Below, piece after piece: positions 27,207 through 36,789 of a stretch of 64,000 nt of DNA; position 1 is the stretch's first letter, and each line of letters opens with the position of its first letter. This DNA comes from Corynebacterium sanguinis (lineage in GTDB: Bacteria; Actinomycetota; Actinomycetes; Mycobacteriales; Mycobacteriaceae): NCBI RefSeq assembly GCF_007641235.1, contig NZ_CP038157.1, positions 1,612,001 through 1,676,000 of the forward strand. Direction: 5' to 3'. The position numbers were made by a program, and so were the translations under genes. Below the pieces are notes generated by a model, which saw nothing but the letters and a program-made list of their open reading frames with translations, ran no database searches and had not been told where the DNA came from.

Positions 27207-28306
27207 CGTGCAGCGACCTCCGTGCCGGCGCGGGTGAGTTGCTCCTGCACGTCGTCCAGCTCCTCGAGCGTGACGGTCACGGCCGGGTTGGCGGAGTCGA
27301 CCTCGGCCTCGAAGGAGCCGGCCACCACCGCGGCCACGGCGTCCGTGTGGGAAACGAGATCGAGGACCGTTTTCACCACCTTGCCCTCGGCGGTTTGCGA
27401 GTCGAAGCGCCCCTCGCCGGTGACAACGAGCGAAGCCGTCGCGACTTTGTCGGGGAGATCGTTCGCCTGGGCCATGACCTGGGCTCCCGGCAGCACGCGC
27501 ACGTGCTCCTCCGTGCCGTGCAGGAGCTTCGACACCCAGCTCAGGCCCACTGCGATCCCGCCCGCAGCGCCGTAGCCGGGGCGGGAGCCGTCGACGCCGG
27601 TAACTTCGCACAACTGGGCCAGCGCGCGGTCGAGCTTTTCCACGTCCTCCTCGCTCGCGCCCTTTTGTGGCCCGAAGATGCGCGCCGCGCCGCGCTCGCC
27701 GGTGGCGGGGACGAGGGCGTCGGCAAGCAGGATCCACTCCATGGAGGCGGCGGGGATGTTCATCTTCGCCGTGTCGAAGTCGGCGAGGTCGACTAGGGCG
27801 CCGCCGCCGGGCGGGAGGTTGTAGCCCGCGGCGTTGAGCGGGTTGACCCCGAGCGCGACGAGGATGCCGGTGCCGCCGTCGACGGTGGCCGATCCGCCGA
27901 GGCCGAGCACGATGCGGCGCGCGCCGCGGGTCTCGGCGTCGGCGATGAGCACGCCCGTGCCGTACGTGTCGCCTGTCATCGCGACGGGGTTGTCCTTGAC
28001 CGCGGGCATCCCGGTCGCCGCGGCGACGTCGATGTAGGCGGTTTCGGTTTCGGCATCAAAGGTGTAGGTCGCCTCGGTGAGCCGGCCCGCCGCGTCGGTG
28101 GTGGGCAGCGTGATGCGCTCGCCCTCAAACAGGCTTGACGTTCCTTCTCCGCCGTCGGCCATGGGGACGGCGATGATGTTCGCGTCTTGGATCACGCTGA
28201 TGATGCCGTCGGCAAGCCAGCTCGCGGCCTGCTGAGCGCTCGCCGTTCCCTTGAACGCGTCGGGCGCGATGACGACAGTGGGGGATCCTTGCGTGATACG
28301 CGTCAT
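27176..28306 (-). CDS. glxK: Glycerate kinase, GK1 family
   Basis: A 376-residue glycerate 2-kinase that feeds glycerate into lower glycolysis. Motifs are VVIAPDAFKGTASA at the start, MADGGEGT, the nucleotide-binding LGLGGSATVDGGTG and the late VVTGEGRFDSQTAEGK. The ATG at 28306 has AAGGAG upstream; 18 further upstream codons are open but unsupported. The 3' end overlaps the convergent unknown gene by 31 bp. Confidence 0.92.
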   Translation of the reverse strand: MTRITQGSPTVVIAPDAFKGTASAQQAASWLADGIISVIQDANIIAVPMADGGEGTSSLFEGERITLPTTDAAGRLTEATYTFDAETETAYIDVAAATGMPAVKDNPVAMTGDTYGTGVLIADAETRGARRIVLGLGGSATVDGGTGILVALGVNPLNAAGYNLPPGGGALVDLADFDTAKMNIPAASMEWILLADALVPATGERGAARIFGPQKGASEEDVEKLDRALAQLCEVTGVDGSRPGYGAAGGIAVGLSWVSKLLHGTEEHVRVLPGAQVMAQANDLPDKVATASLVVTGEGRFDSQTAEGKVVKTVLDLVSHTDAVAAVVAGSFEAEVDSANPAVTVTLEELDDVQEQLTRAGTEVAARYRRISTTQG

Positions 28307-28324
28307 AGTGCTCCTTGGAAGTAG

Positions 28325-29905
<1,581 letters not shown>

Positions 29906-29954
29906 CCTCTTTGCTGGGGTGTGTCCCTGGTCGCTTGAGCGGCGGGGCCTGCTG

Positions 29955-30593
29955 TGGACTGCGCAGTTTGGCTCCGCGGGTTGTTTGCGACCAGGGGCTT
30001 TGCTGTCTCTGGTGGGTGGATTGCGCGGTTTAAACTGCGCGGATGCGTGGGGTGGGTCGGTTTTTGGGTCGGGCGCGGGCTTGGGTTCCTAGTCGTGGAT
30101 GGGCGGGGCCGACTGCGCAATGTGGACTGCGCAATTTAGCTGAGCGGGCCTGTTGCGACCAGGGACTTTGCTGACGCAAATTTACTAAATTGCGCAGTCC
30201 AAACTGCGCGGACGCGTTGCTGGCCGCCCGAGACCTACGGCAAGCGCGCCGGTGTTGTTTGTGGGGCGGGTGAGGGCTGTGTTCCTGGTCATGGATGGGC
30301 GGGGCCGACTGCGCAATGTGGACTGCGCAAACTAACTGAGCGGGCCTGCCGCGAACAGGGACTTTGCTGGTGCAGATTCGCTATATTGCGCAGTCCAAAC
30401 TGCGCGGACGTGTTGGGGCAACCTGAGACCTACGGCAAGCGCACCGTTGCTGCTTGTGGGGCGATCGAGACTCGTGTTCCTTGCCGCGTGCGCGGCGGAG
30501 CCGACTGCGCAATGGGCATTGCGCAATTTACCTGAGCGGCCTACCCACGAACAGGGACTTTGCTACTACAGATTCCCTAAATCGCGCAGTCCA
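29955..30593. repeat. Cluster A of a 78-80 bp palindromic element, four copies, 196-bp period
   Basis: Four elements lie at 29955-30032, 30123-30201, 30319-30397 and 30514-30593. Each runs from a left arm like TGGACTGCGCAATTTA to a right arm like TAAATTGCGCAGTCCA, able to form a 16-bp stem. The inner part keeps GCGACCAGGGACTTTGC or close variants, and AACYGCGC follows the right arm. The last three copies are spaced exactly 196 bp apart, and the DNA between them is also repeated. The 816-bp gap between gdhA and the next gene contains nothing else recognisable. Confidence 0.88.
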
Positions 30594-30721
30594 AACCGCG
30601 CACACGCGCACATCCACCCGGTCAACACGAACCACACCCGCTTAGACCCAACCAGCCGCGCCAACAAACCCCCGCGCGCCGAACCCGAGGCAGGCGCGCT
30701 GGCGCAGTACTCTAAAGCACT

Positions 30722-31528
30722 ATGTACCGCGTATTCGAAGCTCTCGATGAACTTGTCCAGACCGTGGAGCAGGCCTACGGCGTGCCGATGACTTCCAACT
30801 GCATGGTGCCGCGCAACGAGGTGCTCGCACTTCTTGACGACATCCGCAACGCTTACCCCGTCGAGATCGACGACGCCCAGGACGTGCTGGACAACCAGGA
30901 CGAGATCCTGCGCGGGGCCCAGGAGCGCGCCGACGCGATCGTCGGCAGCGCCGAGGCCGAGGCGCGCGAGATTATGTCCGACGTCCACACCCGCACTGAG
31001 GACATGCTTTCCGACGCCCAGTCGCGCGCGACCCTGCTCGTCGCCAACGCCGAGGAGGACGCGGAGCTGACCGTCACTCGCGCGCGCGAGGAGGCGGACT
31101 CGACCATCGCCGGCGCGCAGCGCGAGGCGGAGCGCCTGATCCAGAACGGCAACCAGGAGTACCAGCGCTCGGTTGAGCAGGGCCTGGCGGAGCAGGAGCG
31201 TCTGATCTCGGAATCAGAGGTCATGCGTCGCGCCGACGAAGAGGCGCACCGCCTGGTTGAGCAGGCGCACTCGGAATCCTCGCGCTTGCGCGCCGAGTGC
31301 GATAGCTACGTTGATTCGAAGCTCGCCGATTTCGAGGAATCACTTTCTTCTGTGTTGCGCACGGTCTCCTCTGACCGCTCCGCGCTCCGTCGCGGCGCCG
31401 GGGCTTCTGGAGCGGCTGGCGAGCGCTACGATCGCCCGCGCTCGGGCGAGCGGATTGAGCGCGTCGAGCGCCGCGAGCGGGTGCGCCGCCCGCGTAACGA
31501 CGGCTCCGGCTCGGAGCTCGATTACTAG
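30722..31528 (+). CDS. sepIVA: DivIVA-like septation protein SepIVA
   Basis: A 268-residue protein with a short N-terminal DivIVA-like part (MYRVFEALDELVQTVEQAYG) and a long Ala/Glu/Arg-rich coiled coil at about residues 55-220. A basic, Arg-rich tail follows. Position before DUF177, rnc and mutM matches mycobacterial SepIVA (Rv2927c), which acts in septation and envelope growth. TACTCT at 30708-30713 is 8 nt before the ATG, so it is probably leaderless. The assignment rests on synteny and coiled-coil character. Confidence 0.8.
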   Translation: MYRVFEALDELVQTVEQAYGVPMTSNCMVPRNEVLALLDDIRNAYPVEIDDAQDVLDNQDEILRGAQERADAIVGSAEAEAREIMSDVHTRTEDMLSDAQSRATLLVANAEEDAELTVTRAREEADSTIAGAQREAERLIQNGNQEYQRSVEQGLAEQERLISESEVMRRADEEAHRLVEQAHSESSRLRAECDSYVDSKLADFEESLSSVLRTVSSDRSALRRGAGASGAAGERYDRPRSGERIERVERRERVRRPRNDGSGSELDY

Positions 31529-31560
31529 TTCCCGTTCATCGTTGTAGGGTGGTGGCTGTT

Positions 31561-32091
31561 ATGGCTAATCCTTTTGTCTTTAACGTCGCCGAAGCAGTTC
31601 ACGGAGATGGTCTTCCGGTCACCACAACGCAGACGGGGCCCTCGCCGTCACGCATCGGCCCGGAAATGATTGCCCTGCCCAAGGGCGCCGAAGTCACGGT
31701 CGAAGCGACGATCACCCCGCTCGGCTCGGGCGTGCTCGTCGATGCCACCGCCACCGGCACCCTCGAGGGCGAGTGCGTGCGCTGCCTGGCCAGGCTGACC
31801 CCGGAGTTTTCCGCGACGGTGAACCAGGTCTTTTCCGCCTCCGACGACTTCATCGTCGGCGCAGACGATGACGACCAGGACAAGGGCTCCGGCGACGAGA
31901 TCATGGCCGTCGTCGACGATACGGTCGACCTTGAACAGGCGTTTATCGACGAGATGGGCATGACCCTGCCGTTCAACCCGGTCTGCGAGCCCGAGTGCGT
32001 CAACGCGGGTGAGGTGCCCAGCCCGGACGGGATCTCGGGCGAGGAGGAGCGGGTTGATCCGCGCTGGGCCGGATTGGAGAAGTTCTTGTGA
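31561..32091 (+). CDS. DUF177 (YceD) family protein
   Basis: A 176-residue protein of the family found upstream of rpmF or rnc and linked to 23S rRNA biogenesis in other bacteria. The core VTVEATITPLGSGVLVDATATGTLEGECVRC contains the conserved CxxC, and a second Cys pair appears in CEPEC. The acidic middle (DDDDQDKGSGDE) is typical. ATG 31561 is preferred to two GTG codons just upstream. It overlaps rnc by 4 bp (GTGA). No rpmF is nearby. Confidence 0.82.
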   Translation: MANPFVFNVAEAVHGDGLPVTTTQTGPSPSRIGPEMIALPKGAEVTVEATITPLGSGVLVDATATGTLEGECVRCLARLTPEFSATVNQVFSASDDFIVGADDDDQDKGSGDEIMAVVDDTVDLEQAFIDEMGMTLPFNPVCEPECVNAGEVPSPDGISGEEERVDPRWAGLEKFL

Positions 32092-32852
32092 GTCGCTCCC
32101 GCCGCACCAAAATAACCGGCGAGGAGGCGTGGAACGAGGCATTCGGGCGCGTCGACCACGCCCCGCTGCTCGCCGCCCTCGGCGTCGAGGTTGAGCCCGA
32201 GATCCTGCGTCTGGCGCTGACGCACCGCTCGTTTGCCAACGAGCACGGTCCGCTGCCCAACAACGAGCGCCTCGAGTTCCTCGGTGATGCCGTGCTCGGC
32301 CTGTCCGTGGCGAACAGCCTCTACGAGCGATTTCCTTCGCGTCCTGAGTCGGACATTTCGAAGATGCGGGCGTCGATAGTTTCGCGCTATGGCCTGGCGT
32401 ATGTGGCGCGCGAGATTGGCCTCGGGGCGCATGTGCTGCTGGGCAAGGGCGAGGAGGTCACGGGTGGCCGTGACAAGGACTCGATCCTGGCGGATACCAC
32501 CGAGGCCCTGTTCGGCGCGATCTACCGCCAGCACGGTTTCGAGCCCGCGCGCGACGTCGTGCTGCGGCTGTTTGAATCGAAGCTGGAGAGCGCGACGGCC
32601 ACGGGCCGCCACCAGGACTGGAAGACGGTGCTGCAGGAGCGCCTCGCGGAGCTCAAGGCCCCGGCGGCGGAGTACCGCGCGACCTCGGTCGGCCCCGATC
32701 ACGACCAGACGTTCACCGCCGACGTGCTCGTCGGCGAGCAGTCGCGCGGGCGCGGCGTCGGGCCGAACAAGAAGCTCGCGGAGCAGGAGGCGGCGCGTGT
32801 CGCGGTGGCGTTCTTGCGCGATCACCCCGAGGCCGTGGCGAGGCAGGGGTAG
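32088..32852 (+). CDS. rnc: Ribonuclease III
   Basis: A 254-residue double-strand RNA endonuclease for rRNA and mRNA processing. The signature NNERLEFLGDAVLGL holds the catalytic carboxylates with DTTEALFGAIY. The C-terminal double-strand RNA-binding domain (about 165-245) ends with GPNKKLAEQEAARVAVAFL. The GTG start overlaps the DUF177 stop and the TAG stop overlaps mutM by one base. Confidence 0.96.
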   Translation: MSRSRRTKITGEEAWNEAFGRVDHAPLLAALGVEVEPEILRLALTHRSFANEHGPLPNNERLEFLGDAVLGLSVANSLYERFPSRPESDISKMRASIVSRYGLAYVAREIGLGAHVLLGKGEEVTGGRDKDSILADTTEALFGAIYRQHGFEPARDVVLRLFESKLESATATGRHQDWKTVLQERLAELKAPAAEYRATSVGPDHDQTFTADVLVGEQSRGRGVGPNKKLAEQEAARVAVAFLRDHPEAVARQG

Positions 32853-33676
32853 TGCCGGAGCTGCCTGAGGTTGAGGTGGTGCGCCGCGGCCTCGACACCC
32901 ATCTTGTCGGACGGACTTTCAGCACCGTGGAGGTGCTGCACCCGCGGGCGGTGCGCGGCAACTCCGTCGACCTCCGCGAAATGCTGCCGGGCCGGCGGGT
33001 CACCGGCACGGGGCGGCGCGGCAAGTTCATGTGGCTGACGCTTGACGACGGCGCCGCGCTCATGGTTCACCTCCGCATGAGCGGCCAAATGCTCGTCGGC
33101 TCTCCCGGCACCGCGGTGAGCCCTCACCTGCGGATTCGAGCATTGCTTGACGACGTCGAGCTGGCGTTCGTGGACCAGCGGACCTTCGGCTCCTGGCAGT
33201 ACGTCTCGCTGGGCGAAGATGGCGTCCCGGAGTCGATTGGCCACATTGCGCCGGACCCGTTCGAGGCAGACTTCGACATCGTCGAGCGCGCCCGCCTCGT
33301 GCGCACGCGCAGCTCCGCGATTAAGACGGTGCTGCTCAACCAGGCGATCGTCAGCGGAATTGGCTCCATCTACGCCGACGAGGCGCTGTGGGCGGCGGGC
33401 GTAAAGCCCACGCGGCGGGCCAGGTCGCTGCGCCAGTCGGACGCGGTACGGGTGCTTGAGCACTCCCGCGACGTCATGGCCAAGGCGTTGGAACAGGGCG
33501 GGACCAGCTTCGATTCCCTCTACGTCAACGTCAACGGCGCGAGCGGGTACTTCTCACGCTCGCTCAACGCCTATGGCAGGGAGGGCCAGCCGTGCCTGCG
33601 CTGCGGCACCGAGATGCGCAAGGTTGTGGTCAACGGGCGCTCGAGCTGTTTCTGCCAGGGGTGCCAGACACTGTGA
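32852..33676 (+). CDS. mutM: Formamidopyrimidine-DNA glycosylase
   Basis: A 274-residue base-excision enzyme for oxidised purines. The N-terminal PELPEVEVVRRGL supplies the catalytic Pro and Glu after removal of Met. The helix-two-turn-helix region includes GIGSIYADEALW, and the C-terminal zinc finger is C-x2-C-x16-C-x2-C (CLRC and CQGC). A GTG start overlaps the rnc stop. Confidence 0.96.
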   Translation: MPELPEVEVVRRGLDTHLVGRTFSTVEVLHPRAVRGNSVDLREMLPGRRVTGTGRRGKFMWLTLDDGAALMVHLRMSGQMLVGSPGTAVSPHLRIRALLDDVELAFVDQRTFGSWQYVSLGEDGVPESIGHIAPDPFEADFDIVERARLVRTRSSAIKTVLLNQAIVSGIGSIYADEALWAAGVKPTRRARSLRQSDAVRVLEHSRDVMAKALEQGGTSFDSLYVNVNGASGYFSRSLNAYGREGQPCLRCGTEMRKVVVNGRSSCFCQGCQTL

Positions 33677-33681
33677 GTTAT

Positions 33682-33722
33682 TGTGATTAGTTACACATAG
33701 CCTGGCACCCACCCGTTAAGAT
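33682..33722 (+). promoter_or_regulatory. GlxR/CRP-like site and -10 box upstream of the AGCS symporter
   Basis: TGTGATTAGTTACACA at 33682-33697 matches the TGTGA-N6-TCACA consensus at 9 of 10 positions. TAAGAT at 33717-33722 is 7 nt before the ATG, so the start site would be at the start codon. The site centre falls near -40, a place used by activators. GTGCCAG/CTGGCAC arms (33661-33667, 33702-33708) flank it. Confidence 0.5.
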
Positions 33723-33729
33723 TTGGCGC

Positions 33730-35229
33730 ATGGAAAAAGCATACGAGATCGTCGATGGGACGATTAACGGGTTCATCTGGAACATCGTCCCCTGGTTCCT
33801 CGTGCTGGCGGGCATCTACTTCGGGTTCCGGACGCTGTTCGTGCAGGTCCGCTTGCTGCCGTCGATGTTCCGCGCGGTCGCCGAGACCCCGAAAGGCAAG
33901 GACCGCGAGGGCCGCGACCTGGATGCGGACTACGGCGGCATCTCGGCGTTCAAGGCGTTCACCATTTCGGCCGCTTCGCGCGTGGGCACGGGAAACATCG
34001 CGGGCGTCGCGCTCGCGATCTCGATCGGCGGCCCGGGCGCGGTGTTCTGGATGTGGATGATCGCCCTGATCGGTGGAGCGACCTCGTTCGTCGAATCCAC
34101 CCTGGCGCAGCTGTGGAAGACCAAAGACCCCGAGGGTAGCTACCACGGCGGCCCGGCGTACTACATGACACGCGGGCTCGGCTGGAGGCCCGTGGCGATC
34201 ATCTTTTCCATCTTCCTAGCCTTCACCTACGGCTTCGTCTACAACGCGATTCAGACCAACTCCATCGTGGAAGCGGTGGGAGGCTCCCTGGACAACAACA
34301 GCAACACTCTCAAGGGCATCGTCGCGGTTGTCATCGCCGCGCTGACCGCGGCCATCATCTTCGGTGGCGTGACCCGCATTGCGTCCGCGACGCAGGTGAT
34401 CGTTCCGTTTATGGCCGGCGCCTATGTCATCATCGGTCTGATCGTGGTGATTGTGAACATCGGCGAGGTCCCGAACATGATCGCCACCATCGTCGGCAGC
34501 GCGCTTGGACTACGTGAGGTCGCTGGCGCCACGCTGGCGATGGCGTTCATGCACGGCATGCGCCGCGGGCTCTTCTCCAACGAGGCGGGTATGGGCTCGG
34601 CACCGAATGCGGCCGCGACGGCGACCGTGTCGCACCCGGTGAAGCAGGGTCTTGTTCAGACCCTCGGCGTGTACTTCGATACCCTGTTGGTCTGTTCGAT
34701 CACCGCGTTCATCGTCCTGCTCGGCCCACAGGTGACCTACGGCAAGGAAAACATCCAGGGTGCCGCGCTGACGCAGGCGGCGCTGGCTGATTCGGTCGGC
34801 GCCTGGGGCGCGCACGCGATCACCTTCATCCTGTTCTTCCTCGCGTTCTCTTCTGTGATCGGCAACTACTACCTCGCGCAGGCCAACATTGAGTATCTGA
34901 CCAAGTCGAAGGCCGTGATGACCGGGTTCCGCGTGCTCGTGATCGGGTTTGTTTTCTTTGGCGCGTTCGGCTCGCTGCCGCTGGTGTGGGCGCTCGGCGA
35001 CACCATGGCCGGCAGCCTGGCCATTATCAACATCATCGCGATCGTCCCGCTGGGCGGTGTTGCGATCAAGCTGCTGAAGAACTTCAACGAGCAGCGCCGC
35101 CAGGGCGTCGACCCGGTCTTCCACCGCGACATGCTGCCCGAGCTGAAGAACGTCGAGTTCTGGGACGGCTCCGACCCCGTGACGCGGCGCAGCATCGAGG
35201 ACCGCATCACGCTGGCGGACAATGAGTAG
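33730..35229 (+). CDS. Sodium:alanine/glycine symporter, AGCS family
   Basis: A 499-residue integral membrane symporter with about ten to eleven segments. Family motifs are [54 protein letters not shown] and [19 protein letters not shown]. It should import alanine, glycine or a related amino acid with sodium. Probably leaderless. The 3' end overlaps acyP by 8 bp. Confidence 0.93.
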   Translation: MEKAYEIVDGTINGFIWNIVPWFLVLAGIYFGFRTLFVQVRLLPSMFRAVAETPKGKDREGRDLDADYGGISAFKAFTISAASRVGTGNIAGVALAISIGGPGAVFWMWMIALIGGATSFVESTLAQLWKTKDPEGSYHGGPAYYMTRGLGWRPVAIIFSIFLAFTYGFVYNAIQTNSIVEAVGGSLDNNSNTLKGIVAVVIAALTAAIIFGGVTRIASATQVIVPFMAGAYVIIGLIVVIVNIGEVPNMIATIVGSALGLREVAGATLAMAFMHGMRRGLFSNEAGMGSAPNAAATATVSHPVKQGLVQTLGVYFDTLLVCSITAFIVLLGPQVTYGKENIQGAALTQAALADSVGAWGAHAITFILFFLAFSSVIGNYYLAQANIEYLTKSKAVMTGFRVLVIGFVFFGAFGSLPLVWALGDTMAGSLAIINIIAIVPLGGVAIKLLKNFNEQRRQGVDPVFHRDMLPELKNVEFWDGSDPVTRRSIEDRITLADNE

Positions 35230-35506
35230 CGTCCGCCTCGCCGCCCACGTGCACGGTCACGTTCAGGGGGTGGGTTTTCGCTGGTGGACCCGCTCGCGCG
35301 CGCTCGAGCTCGGGTTGGCGGGTTACGCGAAGAACCTTGACGACGGCCGCGTCGAGGTGGTTGCTGAAGGCGCACGTGAGGGCGTCGATAAGTTCCTGCG
35401 GCTCTTGAGGGAGCAGCCGTCGACGGCCGGGCGGCCGGGTCGGGTGGACACGGTGGTGGAGCGGTGCTCGGAGCCGAAGGGTGCGCGAGGCTTCGAGGAG
35501 CGCTAG
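35222..35506 (+). CDS. acyP: Acylphosphatase
   Basis: A 94-residue small hydrolase of acyl phosphates. The phosphate-binding loop [15 protein letters not shown] carries the catalytic Arg, and the catalytic Asn is in [13 protein letters not shown]. An acylphosphatase gene before smc is also seen in mycobacteria. It starts inside the end of the symporter gene. Confidence 0.92.
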   Translation: MSSVRLAAHVHGHVQGVGFRWWTRSRALELGLAGYAKNLDDGRVEVVAEGAREGVDKFLRLLREQPSTAGRPGRVDTVVERCSEPKGARGFEER

Positions 35507-35520
35507 GGCCTTCGGGCTTA

Positions 35521-35573
35521 TACCTTGCACTGCAAAGTACTTAGGGATAGAATGTACCTTGCATTGCAAAGTA
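35521..35573 (+). promoter_or_regulatory. Two 19-bp palindromes around a promoter, probable PadR operators
   Basis: TACCTTGCACTGCAAAGTA (35521-35539) and TACCTTGCATTGCAAAGTA (35555-35573) are near-perfect inverted repeats 34 bp apart. A good promoter lies across them: TTGCAC at 35525-35530 as -35, a 17-bp spacer and TAGAAT at 35548-35553 as -10. The first palindrome covers the -35 and the second lies at the start site. The PadR gene follows at once, so autorepression is expected. Confidence 0.75.
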
Positions 35574-35585
35574 AGGAGGAGGTTA

Positions 35586-35927
35586 TTGACACCGACAAGA
35601 CCCCCAATGACCCAGCTACGCAAGGGTGCGCTCGAACTGGCGATCCTGTCGCTGCTCGAGCGCGAGGAGCTCTACGGCGCGGCGCTTGTTGAGCGGCTCG
35701 GAAACTACCCGAGCCTCGCTGCGCCGGCCGGCACCGTGTACCCGCTTCTGAGCCGGCTGACCAGCAACAACATCGTGCAAACGCGCTGGGAGGAGTCGCC
35801 GAAGGGGCCGCCGCGCAAATACTACTCGCTAAGCGACGCCGGCACCGACGCCCTGCGCCACCTACAAGGAGACTTCCACACCCTGACCCGGGACATCGCA
35901 GCACTGTTCGGAGAGGACAAGCAATGA
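35586..35927 (+). CDS. PadR-family transcriptional repressor
   Basis: About 113 residues. The winged helix is QLRKGALELAILSLLEREELYGAALVERL, followed by GTVYPLLSRLTSNNIVQTRW and KYYSLSDAG. The TTG at 35586 fits the strong AAGGAGGAGG at 35573-35582; ATG 35607 is the alternative, seven codons on. It overlaps the next gene in an ATGA, forming a two-gene operon. PadR regulators often act on an adjacent membrane protein. Confidence 0.85.
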   Translation: MTPTRPPMTQLRKGALELAILSLLEREELYGAALVERLGNYPSLAAPAGTVYPLLSRLTSNNIVQTRWEESPKGPPRKYYSLSDAGTDALRHLQGDFHTLTRDIAALFGEDKQ

Positions 35928-36667
35928 GCACAATTGATACATACACAGCCGCCATCGAGCGCGCGCTGGCCACCACGCGGCTTGGCCGCGCCCGCATTAA
36001 CGCGATCGTGGGGGAGCAGCGGGACCTGCTGGAAGAGCTTGCGTCGGACGGAGCATCGCTTTGCGATGAGCTCGGGACCCCACGCGACTACGCCGCGAGC
36101 GTGGCGCGGGAGTACGAGGGCGTGGGATACGACGACCACGGCCGGCGCACCACCCCGTTCGGCGCGCTGTTCGCTTCCTCGCGCCGGAGGATTTTCGACC
36201 CCGAGGACGAGAAGATTCTCCAACCGCACCTGATGGGCCTGGGTTGGTCCATCAACTGGGGTGCCGTCGCCGTCAAGGCCGGGTGGCTGCGCCCCGATGA
36301 CCTCGACGCAACGACCCTGGCCAACACGCCCGCGGCTGCCCGGGTCGCGGCGTGGCTGACGCCGGTTGCGCTGACGGCGGGCGCCGTCACGGTGGCGCGC
36401 AGGGCCGGGGCGTCCGGCGTCGGGCCCGCGCTGGCGCTCGCCGCGAGCATGGCGCTGCCGATTGCATCGCTGAAGCATAGAGACGTCCGCGACGAGCTCG
36501 CCGGGATCTCGCTGGCCACCCTGCTCAGCGCCGCTGGTCTCGCCCGCGCGGTATCGGAGACCCCTCGTGCAGGAGGACGCTTACAGGCGGCCGCGGTGTT
36601 TGCGGCTGGGTTTGCGCTTTCCGGGGCGGTGGTTGTGGTGCCCCTCGTGGGGGCGGCGCGGGGTTAG
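35924..36667 (+). CDS. Membrane protein paired with PadR
   Basis: A 247-residue protein. The N-terminal 60 residues resemble DUF1700-like partners of PadR regulators (short helices, GEQRDLLEELASDG, LGTPRDYAASVAREYEG). The middle has LGWSINWGAVAVKAGWLRPDD. Two to four hydrophobic segments occupy the C-terminal half. Function is not known; the PadR/DUF1700 pairing suggests an envelope-stress or membrane role. Translation is coupled to the regulator. Confidence 0.65.
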   Translation: MSTIDTYTAAIERALATTRLGRARINAIVGEQRDLLEELASDGASLCDELGTPRDYAASVAREYEGVGYDDHGRRTTPFGALFASSRRRIFDPEDEKILQPHLMGLGWSINWGAVAVKAGWLRPDDLDATTLANTPAAARVAAWLTPVALTAGAVTVARRAGASGVGPALALAASMALPIASLKHRDVRDELAGISLATLLSAAGLARAVSETPRAGGRLQAAAVFAAGFALSGAVVVVPLVGAARG

Positions 36668-36776
36668 CTTCCCCCCTAAACCCGGACGGGTAAATGTCAC
36701 GCAAAAACGGCCGTTCTGGGCGCGTTCTTAGGTCTCCGAGTTTAGGTTGAAGGGGTGCGTGAACCCACCCGTGTCC

Positions 36777-36782
36777 TAGAAT
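36777..36782 (+). promoter_or_regulatory. -10 box of smc
   Basis: TAGAAT ends 7 nt before the smc ATG, predicting a leaderless mRNA. The remaining gap since 36668 shows no gene. Confidence 0.6.
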
Positions 36783-36789
36783 CCGAACA

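Noticed and set aside
29954..30139. Short open frames in the palindromic repeat cluster
   Set aside because: The frames are made of the repeat itself, differ between copies and have no start signals.
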